The translations under genes were made by a program, and so were the position numbers. Below are positions 8,506 to 17,750 of a DNA stretch of 44,937 nucleotides, in pieces. Numbering within the stretch: the stretch's first letter is position 1; every line of letters starts with the position of its first letter. A model generated the notes under the pieces. The model was not told the origin of the DNA. It was given only the letters and a program-made list of their open reading frames with translations, and did no database searches. The DNA lies in contig NZ_JAJEQE010000023.1 of the NCBI RefSeq assembly GCF_020687205.1, forward strand, positions 1-44,937, written 5' to 3'. Source of the stretch: Hominisplanchenecus faecis (GTDB taxonomy: Bacteria; Bacillota; Clostridia; Lachnospirales; Lachnospiraceae).

Positions 8506-11451
8506 ATGAAGAAGAACACACTCAAACGCTTTATGGCTTCTGCAATGACAGCCGTTATGTGTGTCAGCTCACTTGGAACATTAGCTGTAAATGCTGCTCC
8601 TGCTGACCCGGCTGCTGAAACCTCTGTTGTCGACAATCTGATGAGCAAAATGACGCTCCGCCAGAAGATCGCCCAGATGATGATGCCTGATTTCCGTAAA
8701 TGGCAGACAGAATCGGACTCGGGACAGAAAAATTTCCAGGTGATGAACGATGAAGTGGCTCAGATCATCAAGGATTATGATTTCGGCGGAGTTATTCTTT
8801 TCGCTGAAAATGTAGCTCAGACAGATCAGACACTGAAACTGACAACGGATCTTCAGGAAGCTGCCACAAGCGGAACGGACGGCAGCAACATCCCGCTGCT
8901 CCTGACAATCGACCAGGAAGGCGGTATTGTTTACCGTCTCGGAAGCGGAACAGCTCTTCCTGGAAACATGGCTCTCGGTGCAACCAGAAGCACGGACGCT
9001 GCAACACAGTCCGGAGAAGTGATCGGACGCGAGCTGAGTGCCCTCGGCATCAACGTAGACTTTGCACCTGTTGCCGATGTCAACAGCAATCCTTCCAACC
9101 CGGTTATCGGCCTTCGTTCTTACGGAAGCGATCCGGAACTGGTAGGAAGCATGGCAACTGCTGCCATGAAAGGTATGCAGGAGTACAACATCGCTACTGC
9201 TGCCAAACATTTCCCGGGTCATGGCGATACCGCTACAGACTCCCACACAGGTCTTCCTTGTGTAGACAAATCTCTGGACGAACTCAGACAGTGTGAACTC
9301 GTTCCGTTCCAGAAAATGATCGACAACGGCGTAGACATGCTGATGACAGCACACATTCAGTATCCACAGGTTGAAAAAGAAACTGCCATTTCCAAGAAAG
9401 ACGGTTCCGAGATCCGTCTCCCGGCAACGCTTTCCAAAACCATTCTTACTGACCTTGTAAGAAACGAAATGCACTATGACGGCATCATCGTAACCGATGC
9501 CCTGAACATGGATGCGATTTCTCAGAACTTCGGCGAAACCGATGCCTGCATCCGTGCCATCAAAGCCGGTGTTGACATTTGCCTGATGCCGACTATCCTC
9601 AGAAGCAAGGCAGATATGCCGAAAATGGATGCAATCCTGGACGGCGTAGAAGCTGCTGTTAATTCCGGAGAGATCTCTGTGGATCGCATCAACGAATCTG
9701 TTAAGAGAATCCTTTCTCTGAAAGAAAAGAGAGGCATCCTGAATTACACAAGCGATACTCGTACTTACGAGGAAAAACTTGCCGTTGCAAACGAGCAGGT
9801 TGGTTCTGAACAGAATCGTGACATTGAGAGAAATATTTCTGCCCAGGCTGTTACCGTTATCAAAAATAACGACAATATTCTGCCGCTGAAACCGCAGGCA
9901 GGACAGAAAGTGCTTCTGCTTGGTGCATACAACAACGAAACTCCGGGACTCGCACTTGGTATGAGACGTGTGATCGCAGATCACATCATCAGCGGAAAAG
10001 TAGATTATGAGACATTTCGTTACACTTCTGCAAACCTTGACCAGGTAAAACAGAAAATTGACGATGCAGACTACGTGATCGTTATTTCCGAAGTTTCCAC
10101 AAACTTTTCCAACTGGCTGACCACACAGCCGACCGCTATCACAGAATACGCAAAAGCACAGGGCAAGAAATCCATCGTTATGAGTATTTCCAAACCTTAT
10201 GATGTTGCAAACTACGCTGATTCTGATGCGATCGTAGCTGTATACGGAAACAAAGGTATGGATCCGACAGAAGCTCTGAAACCGGATAATGCATTTGGTC
10301 CGAACATCATCGCCGGCGTAGAAGTTATCTTTGGTCGCTTCGCTGCATCCGGTAAACTTCCGGTTAATGTTCCAGTTATCGAAAATGGTCAGATGACATC
10401 CGATATCAAATACGCTTTCGGTTATGGTCTGACTTACGATGCAGTCGAACCAAGTTCCTATTATGCAGTTGAAAACTCACTGCTGAACTTCTACAATACA
10501 TGGAAAGACGCTGATCTTTCTGTTTATACAGCAGATTCCGCAGCTGCACTGAAGAGTGCTTTAACTGCTGCAAAAGCTGTTCTTGACAAATCCAATGCTT
10601 CCATCACAGAAATGGACAGTGCTGTGTCCGCTCTGGTCGATGCAGTCAACAACCTGGCATACGGTGTTCAGAAAACACATCTGAACGTTGCCATCGTTGC
10701 TGCTGACAAGCTTCTGGAACGTGCTGCTGATTATGAAAACACCGAAGATCTGACAGCTGCTCTGACAGCTGCAAAAGCTGTTTATGCAAACACATCTGCT
10801 ACTCAGACAGAAGTTGACCGTGCTGCTTCCACACTGCTGGATGCACTGGCTGCTATGGCTGAAAGAGCTGACCTCGCCGCTCTGAAAAAACTGGTTGCTT
10901 CCGCAGGCGGTCTGGAAGAAAAAGACTTTACATCCGACAGCTATAAAGATCTGAAAGATGCAATGGATGCTGCAAAAGACGTCATTGATGACCTGAACCG
11001 TACACCGGAGGCGATCGGCAAGGCATATGCTGATATCATCACTGCGATCACCAATCTGGAACGTGTCGGAAACAAAGCTGCTCTGGTTGCTGTCATCGCA
11101 AAAGCAGAAGCCATCGTTGCTGCAAAAGACAGCTATGTATCTTCTACACTGAACGGTCTGGAAGAAGCTCTGGCTGCCGGAAAAGCAGTGAATGACAACC
11201 CGAATGCACTTCAGGATGCAATCAACAATGCAGTTACCTTGCTGACCGAAAAAGTTGCAAACGTTCGTCTGCTTGGCGACGTAAATAACGACGGCAGCGT
11301 AACTACTGCCGACAGTGCACTGCTGCTTCGTTCTGCCGCTGAACTTGATACTCTGGACGATGCTGCAACCGTAAGTGCAGATATGAACCAGGACGGTATT
11401 GCAGACACTTCCGATGCCGTTCTGATCCTGCAGACAGCTGCTGAATTCTGA
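8506..11451 (+). CDS. Secreted GH3 beta-N-acetylhexosaminidase with FIVAR repeats and dockerin
   Basis: A 981-residue modular exported enzyme. Signal peptide (1-30, cleavage near VNA-AP), then a GH3 domain (about 40-420) with the NagZ-type signature KHFPGHGDTATDSH (from residue 234; it supplies the His/Asp acid-base pair) and nucleophile Asp331 in VTDALNM. A GH3 C-terminal domain follows (about 435-650), then roughly four FIVAR-type three-helix repeats (about 660-915). At the C-terminus is a type I dockerin with two calcium loops, DVNNDGSVTTAD (from 925) and DMNQDGIADTSD. Expected to remove terminal beta-GlcNAc from mucin, N-glycans or peptidoglycan outside the cell. The dockerin implies attachment to a cohesin protein, none of which is in the window. 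Ribosome site AAGGAG. It overlaps the next gene by 1 nt. Confidence 0.92.
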   Translation: MKKNTLKRFMASAMTAVMCVSSLGTLAVNAAPADPAAETSVVDNLMSKMTLRQKIAQMMMPDFRKWQTESDSGQKNFQVMNDEVAQIIKDYDFGGVILFAENVAQTDQTLKLTTDLQEAATSGTDGSNIPLLLTIDQEGGIVYRLGSGTALPGNMALGATRSTDAATQSGEVIGRELSALGINVDFAPVADVNSNPSNPVIGLRSYGSDPELVGSMATAAMKGMQEYNIATAAKHFPGHGDTATDSHTGLPCVDKSLDELRQCELVPFQKMIDNGVDMLMTAHIQYPQVEKETAISKKDGSEIRLPATLSKTILTDLVRNEMHYDGIIVTDALNMDAISQNFGETDACIRAIKAGVDICLMPTILRSKADMPKMDAILDGVEAAVNSGEISVDRINESVKRILSLKEKRGILNYTSDTRTYEEKLAVANEQVGSEQNRDIERNISAQAVTVIKNNDNILPLKPQAGQKVLLLGAYNNETPGLALGMRRVIADHIISGKVDYETFRYTSANLDQVKQKIDDADYVIVISEVSTNFSNWLTTQPTAITEYAKAQGKKSIVMSISKPYDVANYADSDAIVAVYGNKGMDPTEALKPDNAFGPNIIAGVEVIFGRFAASGKLPVNVPVIENGQMTSDIKYAFGYGLTYDAVEPSSYYAVENSLLNFYNTWKDADLSVYTADSAAALKSALTAAKAVLDKSNASITEMDSAVSALVDAVNNLAYGVQKTHLNVAIVAADKLLERAADYENTEDLTAALTAAKAVYANTSATQTEVDRAASTLLDALAAMAERADLAALKKLVASAGGLEEKDFTSDSYKDLKDAMDAAKDVIDDLNRTPEAIGKAYADIITAITNLERVGNKAALVAVIAKAEAIVAAKDSYVSSTLNGLEEALAAGKAVNDNPNALQDAINNAVTLLTEKVANVRLLGDVNNDGSVTTADSALLLRSAAELDTLDDAATVSADMNQDGIADTSDAVLILQTAAEF

Positions 11452-12245
11452 TGCAGAAGTTTTTACCGATCAAAAAATCGATTTTTATAGTTTGTCTTGC
11501 CATGATGCTGTGCTGGATTCCTGTCACAGCACATGCCGCAGGGCACAGGGAAGCACCAACATCTCCCACACGCATTTTATTTGTGGGAAACAGCTATACA
11601 CAGCGAAATCATATGCCAAATATTTTTCGGAAACTGTGCAAGAGTTCCGGGCAGAACGTGATCGTAAGGTCACTCACCAATCCGGGACATTCCCTGAAAA
11701 ATACAAGCAATCCTACAACTGCCAACGGCAGAAAACTTTACCGGCTTCTGCGTATGCAGCGATGGGATTACGTCATTTTGCAGGATCGACGCTATTATCC
11801 GATTTCCAAACCACAGCGTATGAAAAGAACCATCCGCAAGCTGGCTCCTTATATTCAGGCCAGCGGTGCAAAGATGGTCCTTTATCAGACATGGGCCCCG
11901 GGGAAATGGCATAATGATTATAACCGGTACGATTCCGTGTCAAACCGCTCTGATTACCAGAGTATTCTTAACCGTACGATTGCGGAGATCGCCGAAGAGC
12001 ACAATGCTCTCGTCGCTCCGGTTGGCACAGCATTTCTGCTCTGCAGCCATTCTTCGTATGGGATCAAACTTCTGATGGGTGACTATTCGCACCCGACCGT
12101 AGAAGGAAGTTACCTGGCAGCATGCGTCATTTACAACACTGTTTTTTCGAGATCCTCAATGGGCATCCCCTATACCGGAACTCTTGATGTGATGACTGCA
12201 TTCAAGCTCCAGAAACTGGCTGAAACTGTATGTTTTGCATCTTAA
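11451..12245 (+). CDS. Secreted SGNH-type hydrolase (DUF4886-like)
   Basis: A 264-residue protein with a signal peptide (about 1-29, ending AHAA). The SGNH hydrolase pattern is visible. Block I is FVGNSYTQRNHMP, with the Ser nucleophile in GNSYT (GDS-like). A GHS segment follows, and block V is DYSHPTVEGSYLAA, with the Asp/His pair. Such enzymes remove acyl groups, often acetyl, from carbohydrates. The start codon shares its A with the stop of the hexosaminidase (TGATG), so translation is probably coupled. A joint role in trimming O-acetylated glycans is an inference. A strong terminator follows. Confidence 0.78.
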   Translation: MQKFLPIKKSIFIVCLAMMLCWIPVTAHAAGHREAPTSPTRILFVGNSYTQRNHMPNIFRKLCKSSGQNVIVRSLTNPGHSLKNTSNPTTANGRKLYRLLRMQRWDYVILQDRRYYPISKPQRMKRTIRKLAPYIQASGAKMVLYQTWAPGKWHNDYNRYDSVSNRSDYQSILNRTIAEIAEEHNALVAPVGTAFLLCSHSSYGIKLLMGDYSHPTVEGSYLAACVIYNTVFSRSSMGIPYTGTLDVMTAFKLQKLAETVCFAS

Positions 12246-12306
12246 CCGGAGCAGTATTTTCAACGAAATCACTCCGCAGATATATACAGTGATCCTGCCG
12301 CAAAAA

Positions 12307-12350
12307 AAATCCGGAACAAAACAGTTTTTACTGTCCGTTCCGGATTTTTT
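12307..12350. terminator. Bidirectional terminator between the SGNH gene and ftsH
   Basis: AATCCGGAAC pairs with GTTCCGGATT around an inner ACAGT-TTTT-ACTG hairpin. TTTTTT follows on the plus strand, and an A8 run precedes it, giving a U tract on the minus strand. It sits between convergent genes. Confidence 0.9.
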
Positions 12351-12378
12351 ATTTCTTTCATTTATTTGTGTTTCTTTT

Positions 12379-14232
12379 TTACTGCTGTTTCTCTTCGATG
12401 ATCTTCTGGCTGTCGCTGTTCAGAATCTCCATAAATTCTTCTCCGGTGATCGTCTCATGCTCGTAGAGGAATTTTGCGATCTCATGCAGCTTCATAACGT
12501 TGTCTTCCAGAATTTTCTTTGCCTTCTGATGCTGTTCTTTGACCAGCTGAACGACTTTCTGGTCGATCAGCGTCTGTGTCTCCATGGAGCAGGTCAAAGA
12601 GCTGTCTCCGCCAAGATACTGGTTAGAAACGCTTTCCATGGCTACCATATCAAACTCTTCGTTCATACCGTAACGTGTGATCATGGCTCTTGCAAATTTC
12701 GTTGCCTGCTCGATATCATTGGAAGCTCCGGTTGTGATCTCACCAAAGATCAGTTCTTCTGCCGCACGGCCGCCGGTAAAGGTTGCGATCTTGTTTTCCA
12801 TCTCTGTTTTGTTCATCAGGAAATGCTCGCCCTCTTCTACCTGCATCGTATAGCCGAGTGCACCGGAAGTTCTCGGAATGATCGTGATCTTCTGAACCGG
12901 TGCGGAATTAGTCTGCATGGCAGCAACCAGTGCATGACCAACCTCATGATAGGAAACGATCAGTTTCTCTTTATCCGACAGGATACGGTTTTTCTTCTGA
13001 TATCCTGCGATAACAACTTCCACGCTCTCCATCAGATCTGCCTGTGTTGCAAATTTGCGTCCGCAGCGTACAGCATGAAGTGCTGCTTCATTCACGATAT
13101 TTGCAAGTTCCGCTCCGGATGCTCCGGATGCAGCTCTGGCGATCGCATTGAAATCTACGTTATCCGCAAGTTTGATCTTTTTTGCATGGACTTTCAGAAT
13201 ATCCACACGACCCTGAAGATCCGGCAGTTCCACCGGAATACGGCGGTCAAATCGTCCCGGACGGAGCAGTGCCGGGTCAAGAGAATCCGGCTGGTTGGTC
13301 GCTGCCAGAATGACAACACCCTTGGAACCGTCAAATCCATCCATTTCCGTGAGCAGCTGATTCAGCGTCTGCTCACGCTCATCGTTGCCGCCGATGCGTC
13401 CGTCACGTTTCTTGCCAACCGCATCGATCTCGTCGATAAAGACGATACACGGTGCTTTCTCGCTTGCCTGTTTGAACAGGTCACGCACTTTTGCAGCACC
13501 CATACCGACAAACATCTCAACAAACTCAGAACCGGAGATCGAGAAGAACGGTACATTCGCCTCACCTGCAACTGCTTTTGCCAGCAATGTTTTACCGGTT
13601 CCCGGAGGGCCTACAAGCAGTGCACCTTTTGGCATCGATGCTCCGATTTCCTGATATTTGCCGGGATTGTGAAGGAAATCTACGATCTCTGTAAGCAGTT
13701 CTTTTGCTTCTTCCTCTCCTGCCACATCGGAGAATTTGATGCCGCTTGTGGATTTTACATAGATCTTGGCATTGCTCTTTGTGCCAAACATCATGGAGTT
13801 CATCGGGTTTGCCCCGTCACTCATCTTGCTCATCATCTTTTTGGAAAGCCATCTGCCAAGTGCAACAAAAATAAAGATTGGCAGTACATAGCCGAGCAGA
13901 AGATAAACGATCGGAGACATTTCTTCTGTGATCTCCGTGGAAAAAGTTGCACCTGCTTTGTACAGACGGTCTACCAGTTCCGGGTCGTTGATCACGCCGG
14001 TTTTGTACATCTGCGAATTGTCTTTGTTTGTAAAGAAGATCTCAGAATCGGTGATATTTACCGAGCCGATCTCCTGATTATTTGTCATCTGCATAAAAAC
14101 ATTGTAGCCGACTTCCTTTACCTGATGCTTCAGCACATTCGGAAAAACAAGTGTGTTGAGCAGTATCATGATCGTTGCCGCAATGATCAGGTAATAGATA
14201 AACGGCTTCTTTGGAGTTTTTATTTCCTGCAT
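12379..14232 (-). CDS. ftsH: ATP-dependent zinc metalloprotease FtsH
   Basis: A 617-residue membrane-anchored AAA+ protease that degrades misfolded membrane and regulatory proteins. Two membrane segments (about 10-32 and 110-130) flank a small extracytoplasmic domain. The AAA module has Walker A GPPGTGKT and Walker B IVFIDEID, the second-region-of-homology arginines [10 protein letters not shown], and the zinc motif HEVGH. The start is ATG at 14232 (MQEIKTP) with AAGGAGG. The frame stays open further upstream, but that extension lies across the intergenic repeat and the response-regulator gene. Downstream of a kinase/regulator pair on the same strand, 94 nt from the regulator stop. Confidence 0.96.
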   Translation of the reverse strand: MQEIKTPKKPFIYYLIIAATIMILLNTLVFPNVLKHQVKEVGYNVFMQMTNNQEIGSVNITDSEIFFTNKDNSQMYKTGVINDPELVDRLYKAGATFSTEITEEMSPIVYLLLGYVLPIFIFVALGRWLSKKMMSKMSDGANPMNSMMFGTKSNAKIYVKSTSGIKFSDVAGEEEAKELLTEIVDFLHNPGKYQEIGASMPKGALLVGPPGTGKTLLAKAVAGEANVPFFSISGSEFVEMFVGMGAAKVRDLFKQASEKAPCIVFIDEIDAVGKKRDGRIGGNDEREQTLNQLLTEMDGFDGSKGVVILAATNQPDSLDPALLRPGRFDRRIPVELPDLQGRVDILKVHAKKIKLADNVDFNAIARAASGASGAELANIVNEAALHAVRCGRKFATQADLMESVEVVIAGYQKKNRILSDKEKLIVSYHEVGHALVAAMQTNSAPVQKITIIPRTSGALGYTMQVEEGEHFLMNKTEMENKIATFTGGRAAEELIFGEITTGASNDIEQATKFARAMITRYGMNEEFDMVAMESVSNQYLGGDSSLTCSMETQTLIDQKVVQLVKEQHQKAKKILEDNVMKLHEIAKFLYEHETITGEEFMEILNSDSQKIIEEKQQ

Positions 14233-14253
14233 AATGTTCCTCCTTGTAAATAC

Positions 14254-14325
14254 TAGGGTTAAACGATGCCATAAAACCACTCTTGTGCAAGCACATCGTG
14301 GTTTCATGCTTCTGACCCTGGCATC
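14254..14325 (-). repeat. Dispersed palindromic repeat, family 1 copy B
   Basis: Just after the response-regulator stop, the minus strand reads GATGCCAGGGTCA and folds into AAACCAC/GTGGTTT and TGTGC/GCACA arms around GTGCTTGCAC. It closes with GGCATC, and an ACCCT follows that could instead pair with AGGGT. The two outer pairings are mutually exclusive or pseudoknotted. Arm order matches copy A while the arm sequences differ in compensating fashion. It lies between the regulator and ftsH, just upstream of the ftsH ribosome site. Confidence 0.7.
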
Positions 14326-14326
14326 T

Positions 14327-15016
14327 TTAAATCTTAAATCGATATCCCACGCCCCAGATTGTCTCGATATACTGTGGCTTGGCTGTGTTAAACTCAATCT
14401 TCTCACGAATCTTTTTGATATGTACCGTAACGGTCGCAATATCTCCGATCGACTCCATATCCCAGATTTCACTGAACAGCTCTTCTTTTGTGAATACATG
14501 GTTTGGATGCTCCGCAAGGAAGGTCAACAGATCAAATTCTTTTGTGGTAAATGCTTTTTCTTCTCCATTTACCCACACACGGCGTGCTGTCTTGTCGATC
14601 TTGATGCCGCGGATCTCTACGATATCATTCTTCGGCATATTTGTGCTGACCAGACGCTCATAACGTGCCATATGTGCTTTGACTCTCGCTACCAGTTCAC
14701 TCGGGCTGAACGGTTTGGTCATATAGTCATCTGCTCCAAGTCCCAGTCCACGGATCTTATCAATGTCATCTTTCTTTGCAGAAACCATCAGAATTGGCGT
14801 ATTTTTGTGATTTCTGATCTCTTTACAGATCTCAAATCCGTCCATTCCCGGCAGCATCAGGTCGAGAATGTAAAGATCAAATTCTTCTTCCAGGGCACGT
14901 TTGAGTCCAACGTCTCCCTTGCTCTCAATTTCAACTTCAAATCCGCTCAGTTCCAGATAATCTTTCTCCAGCTCTGCAATACTCTCCTCATCTTCTATGA
15001 TTAGTATTCTGCTCAT
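14327..15016 (-). CDS. OmpR/PhoB-family response regulator
   Basis: A 229-residue two-component regulator. Its receiver domain (1-120) has the acidic pocket E8-D9, phospho-acceptor Asp52 (LDLMLPGMDG), and the conserved Ser/Lys positions (SAKKDD, TKPF). A winged-helix DNA-binding domain (about 130-229) ends in GVGYRFKI. The gene starts 29 nt inside the 3' end of the upstream sensor kinase, so the two are translationally linked and surely work together. The signal and regulon are unknown; ftsH directly downstream hints at envelope stress. Confidence 0.93.
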   Translation of the reverse strand: MSRILIIEDEESIAELEKDYLELSGFEVEIESKGDVGLKRALEEEFDLYILDLMLPGMDGFEICKEIRNHKNTPILMVSAKKDDIDKIRGLGLGADDYMTKPFSPSELVARVKAHMARYERLVSTNMPKNDIVEIRGIKIDKTARRVWVNGEEKAFTTKEFDLLTFLAEHPNHVFTKEELFSEIWDMESIGDIATVTVHIKKIREKIEFNTAKPQYIETIWGVGYRFKI

Positions 15017-16499
15017 TTACAGGCACCTCCTGATATTTTCTAAGGACAAAGTACATCACTGTACCACATCCGAGTTTACTGTTTGCCCAGATCTTTCCGC
15101 CGTGATCTTCGATGATCTTGCGTACGATGGAAAGACCGATTCCACTTCCTCCTTTGGAAGAATTCCTGGATGCATCCGCCCGGAAGAACCGGTCAAAGAT
15201 TGCCGGCAGATCTTTTGCCGCAATACCTCGTCCGTTATCTTCGATCTCAACCTGGATGAAATCACCCACATCTTTGACACGGATGCTGATATAGCCTTTT
15301 GGCTTATCCATATATTTGATAGAGTTTCCGACAATATTGTTAATGACTCGCTTCAGCTGCTCTGCATCGGCGATCACAAGCACATCATTTTCAACTGAAT
15401 TAAAGTAAGACAGCTCAATATTTTTGGATTCCAGATCCAGTCCGACCTCTTCCACACAGTCATCAAAATACTCACGGACGTTGATCTTATTGAATGTATA
15501 TGGAATACGGTTTGTATCGATCTTTGAATAGAACGTCAGCTCATTGATCAGACGATCCATATCATTTGCTTTATTATAAATCGTGCGGATGTAACGGTCC
15601 ATTTTCTCCGGCGTATCCGCCACACCATCCATGATCCCCTCCGCATAACCTTTCAGGGCTGTGATAGGAGTTTTCAGATCGTGTGCAATGTTGCTGATCA
15701 ACTCTTTATTCTCCTTGTCGTACTGTATCTTTTCCTCAGATGATTCCCTCAGTCTCTGCCGCATTTCCTCAAAATCGCGGCACAGCTCACTGATCTCATC
15801 GTCACCTTCTGCATCCAGAACAAACTCCAGATTTCCCTCTTTGATGTTCTGCGTTGCTTCCTTAAGCTTTTTCAGCGGAATGTTGATTCCATTGTAAATC
15901 CACATCGTCAGCATACCTGCTGTCATGATCAGAATGATCACGATAGAAACAAGCATATCTCTTGTAAGAGTCCTCATCTGACGCACCATCGTCAGGCTGG
16001 TGATTACAAAAACACTGCCTTCTGTCTGATCTGAAAACGTCAGATCCATCTGCTTGACGAACGCCTTCACATCCTTACCGATATAAACGCCGCTGTCCGA
16101 CTGGCTGACCACGTCACTATACTCCGGCAGTTCCGGAAACAGCTTATTCACGCTCTCATCACTTCCGGAATAATAAAGACTGTCGCCCTTTCTTACGATC
16201 AGAAAAGAATATTTCTCTTTCAGCTCATCATTCAGCTGATCCAGATAATCACGATTCAGAAATGCATCCGGATTTTCACTGCCCTTTGCTTTGATCTGTT
16301 CAAAATTGGAGTTCGTCGCTTTGTTCAGAACCTGCACCGAATCCGACATATTTTCATAAGTCACACCGGAAATGCCGAGATGATCCTCCAGATTACGGAT
16401 CTGATACGTAGAAAAACCAACCAGCGATACTCCTGCAAGCAAAAGAGGCACACAGATAATAACAAAAAAGGCTATGATAAGCCTCGTTTTTAATTTCAT
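14988..16499 (-). CDS. Membrane sensor histidine kinase
   Basis: A 503-residue kinase. First membrane segment (about 6-28), extracytoplasmic sensor region (about 30-165), second membrane segment (about 172-194), HAMP linker (IPLKKLKEATQNIKEGNLEF), HisKA with the phospho-His in SNIAHDLKTPITAL, and a HATPase domain with NGRGI and GSGIGLSIV boxes. Start ATG at 16499 (MKLKTRL) with AAGGAG; 30 more in-frame codons upstream overlap the promoter and are not used. The 3' end overlaps the response regulator by 29 nt. No recognisable ligand-binding family in the sensor region. Confidence 0.93.
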   Translation of the reverse strand: MKLKTRLIIAFFVIICVPLLLAGVSLVGFSTYQIRNLEDHLGISGVTYENMSDSVQVLNKATNSNFEQIKAKGSENPDAFLNRDYLDQLNDELKEKYSFLIVRKGDSLYYSGSDESVNKLFPELPEYSDVVSQSDSGVYIGKDVKAFVKQMDLTFSDQTEGSVFVITSLTMVRQMRTLTRDMLVSIVIILIMTAGMLTMWIYNGINIPLKKLKEATQNIKEGNLEFVLDAEGDDEISELCRDFEEMRQRLRESSEEKIQYDKENKELISNIAHDLKTPITALKGYAEGIMDGVADTPEKMDRYIRTIYNKANDMDRLINELTFYSKIDTNRIPYTFNKINVREYFDDCVEEVGLDLESKNIELSYFNSVENDVLVIADAEQLKRVINNIVGNSIKYMDKPKGYISIRVKDVGDFIQVEIEDNGRGIAAKDLPAIFDRFFRADASRNSSKGGSGIGLSIVRKIIEDHGGKIWANSKLGCGTVMYFVLRKYQEVPVNEQNTNHRR

Positions 16500-16535
16500 A
16501 AAAATCGCTCCTTGCCTCGGTTTTAAATCCCTTTC

Positions 16536-16544
16536 AGTATAGCA
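16536..16544 (-). promoter_or_regulatory. Extended -10 promoter of the kinase-regulator operon
   Basis: The minus strand reads TGCTATACT about 40 nt upstream of the kinase ATG: a TGN extension plus a near-consensus -10. The -35 region is poor, and long A/T tracts lie further upstream. Confidence 0.5.
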
Positions 16545-16671
16545 TATCGCTGTTGGATATACACATAAAGTTTTTCTAAAAAAAGACAAAAAAAAATTAT
16601 CGTTTTTTCTTTTTCAGTGTAAAAGAATGGGATGAAGGTGTTATAAAGTGCTGGCTTCCAAAAATATGCAT

Positions 16672-16736
16672 GTGCAAATGAACGAATTCTCCGAAGGGCA
16701 CGTAAAAGTGCCTTCGGAGAATTCGTTCATTTGCAC
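16672..16736 (-). terminator. Very long near-perfect hairpin, probable terminator
   Basis: The arms at 16672-16701 and 16708-16736 pair over about 29 bp with one bulged G and a GTAAAA loop; the outer part of the arm reads GTGCAAATGAACGAATTC. On the minus strand it follows the DUF951 gene by 12 nt and is itself followed by ATGCATATTTTTGG, so a 3'-end role fits. The stem is much longer than termination needs. Confidence 0.6.
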
Positions 16737-16747
16737 GTTCACAACTC

Positions 16748-16930
16748 CTACTCCTCCTTGCGAAGCCCCCTGGTATTTTTCTCCACTTGTTTTCTCGGTA
16801 TCATGATCTGATGTGAGCATCCCATACACTCCAGTCGGAAGTCCGCTCCTACCCTGAGGATCCTCCACTCTTTACTTCCGCACGGATGCTGTTTTTTCAG
16901 TTTCACGATATCGCCTACTTCATAATCCAT
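16748..16930 (-). CDS. DUF951-family small protein
   Basis: A 60-residue protein matching the DUF951 family of Firmicutes: MDYEVGDIVKLKKQHPCGSKEW at the start with an SH3-like feel, and two cysteines in LECMGCSHQI plus a third at position 17. Together these could bind a metal. Function unknown. ATG preceded by GGAGG at 6 nt. Downstream of the sirtuin gene on the same strand (56 nt). Confidence 0.85.
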   Translation of the reverse strand: MDYEVGDIVKLKKQHPCGSKEWRILRVGADFRLECMGCSHQIMIPRKQVEKNTRGLRKEE

Positions 16931-16986
16931 CCTGTCCCTCCCAATCTACAAAATGATCTCATATATTCTTACAGATCGTTATATGT

Positions 16987-17700
16987 TCAGATGCCGGCAA
17001 ATACTTTTCCGATTGGTTCCTGGATCACCAGATCTGCATTTTTATCCTGCGATGTAACACTCATATTGATCACGACCAGTTTATTTCCTCTGTAATAATC
17101 AATCAGTCCGGCTGCCGGATAGACGATCAGGGATGTTCCGCCGATGATCAGCATATCTGCATCCTGGATCGCCTGAATGGCTCTTGCCATGACGGTCATA
17201 TCAAGCCCTTCTTCGTAGAGCACCACATCCGGTTTGATCCTTCCGCCACAGGAACAGGTCGGCACACCTTCTGCATGAAGCATATATTCTGCATCATAAG
17301 ATTTTCCGCATTTCATACAGTAATTGCGATGCACGCTTCCGTGAAGCTCCAGCACTTCTTTGCTTCCTGCCGCCTGGTGCAGTCCGTCGATATTCTGCGT
17401 GATGACTGCCTTTAATTTTCCGGCCTTTTCAAGCTCTGCCAGCTTTTTATGTGCCATGTTTGGCTTTGCATCCAGGCAGAGCATTTTATTTTTGTAAAAA
17501 CGATAAAATTCTTCCGGGTTTCGCATGAAAAAACTATGGCTCAGAATGGTTTCCGGCGGATAATCATACTCCTGGTGATAAAGTCCGTCCGTACTTCGAA
17601 AATCAGGAATCCCGCTTTCTGTCGAGACACCGGCCCCGCCAAAAAATACAATATTATTGCTTCTATTGATGAGTTCTTTCAGTTTTTCTGTGCCATTCAT
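16987..17700 (-). CDS. cobB: SIR2-family NAD-dependent protein deacylase
   Basis: A 237-residue sirtuin that removes acyl groups from lysines using NAD+. Visible: the NAD-binding GGAGVSTESGIPDFRS, ITQNIDGLH, the catalytic His in LELHGSVH, and four zinc cysteines in YCMKCG and TCSCGG. The ATG at 17700 (MNGTEKL) has GAAAGGGTG about 6 nt upstream. A GTG three codons earlier is in frame but overlaps that ribosome site, so it is less likely. Follows sortase B in the same direction with a short repeat remnant between them. Confidence 0.92.
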   Translation of the reverse strand: MNGTEKLKELINRSNNIVFFGGAGVSTESGIPDFRSTDGLYHQEYDYPPETILSHSFFMRNPEEFYRFYKNKMLCLDAKPNMAHKKLAELEKAGKLKAVITQNIDGLHQAAGSKEVLELHGSVHRNYCMKCGKSYDAEYMLHAEGVPTCSCGGRIKPDVVLYEEGLDMTVMARAIQAIQDADMLIIGGTSLIVYPAAGLIDYYRGNKLVVINMSVTSQDKNADLVIQEPIGKVFAGI

Positions 17701-17726
17701 ACAAATCACCCTTTCATACCCAAATT

Positions 17727-17746
17727 ATATGATGCCAGAGGCAAAA
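17727..17746 (+). repeat. Remnant of family 1 repeat terminus (copy D)
   Basis: TATGATGCCAGAGGCAAAAT between srtB and the sirtuin gene matches the terminus of copies A-C but has no partner arm nearby. Probably a decayed copy. Confidence 0.45.
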
Positions 17747-17750
17747 TCTC

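Noticed and set aside
8581-9984. 467-codon open frame on the minus strand
   Set aside because: Antisense to the GH3 catalytic domain; no start signal or family.
12235-14256. 673-codon open frame on the plus strand
   Set aside because: Complementary-strand shadow of ftsH; no domain and crosses the SGNH terminator.
14233-14517. N-terminal extension of ftsH
   Set aside because: Runs across the family 1 repeat and the response-regulator gene; a strong ribosome site marks 14232 as the start.
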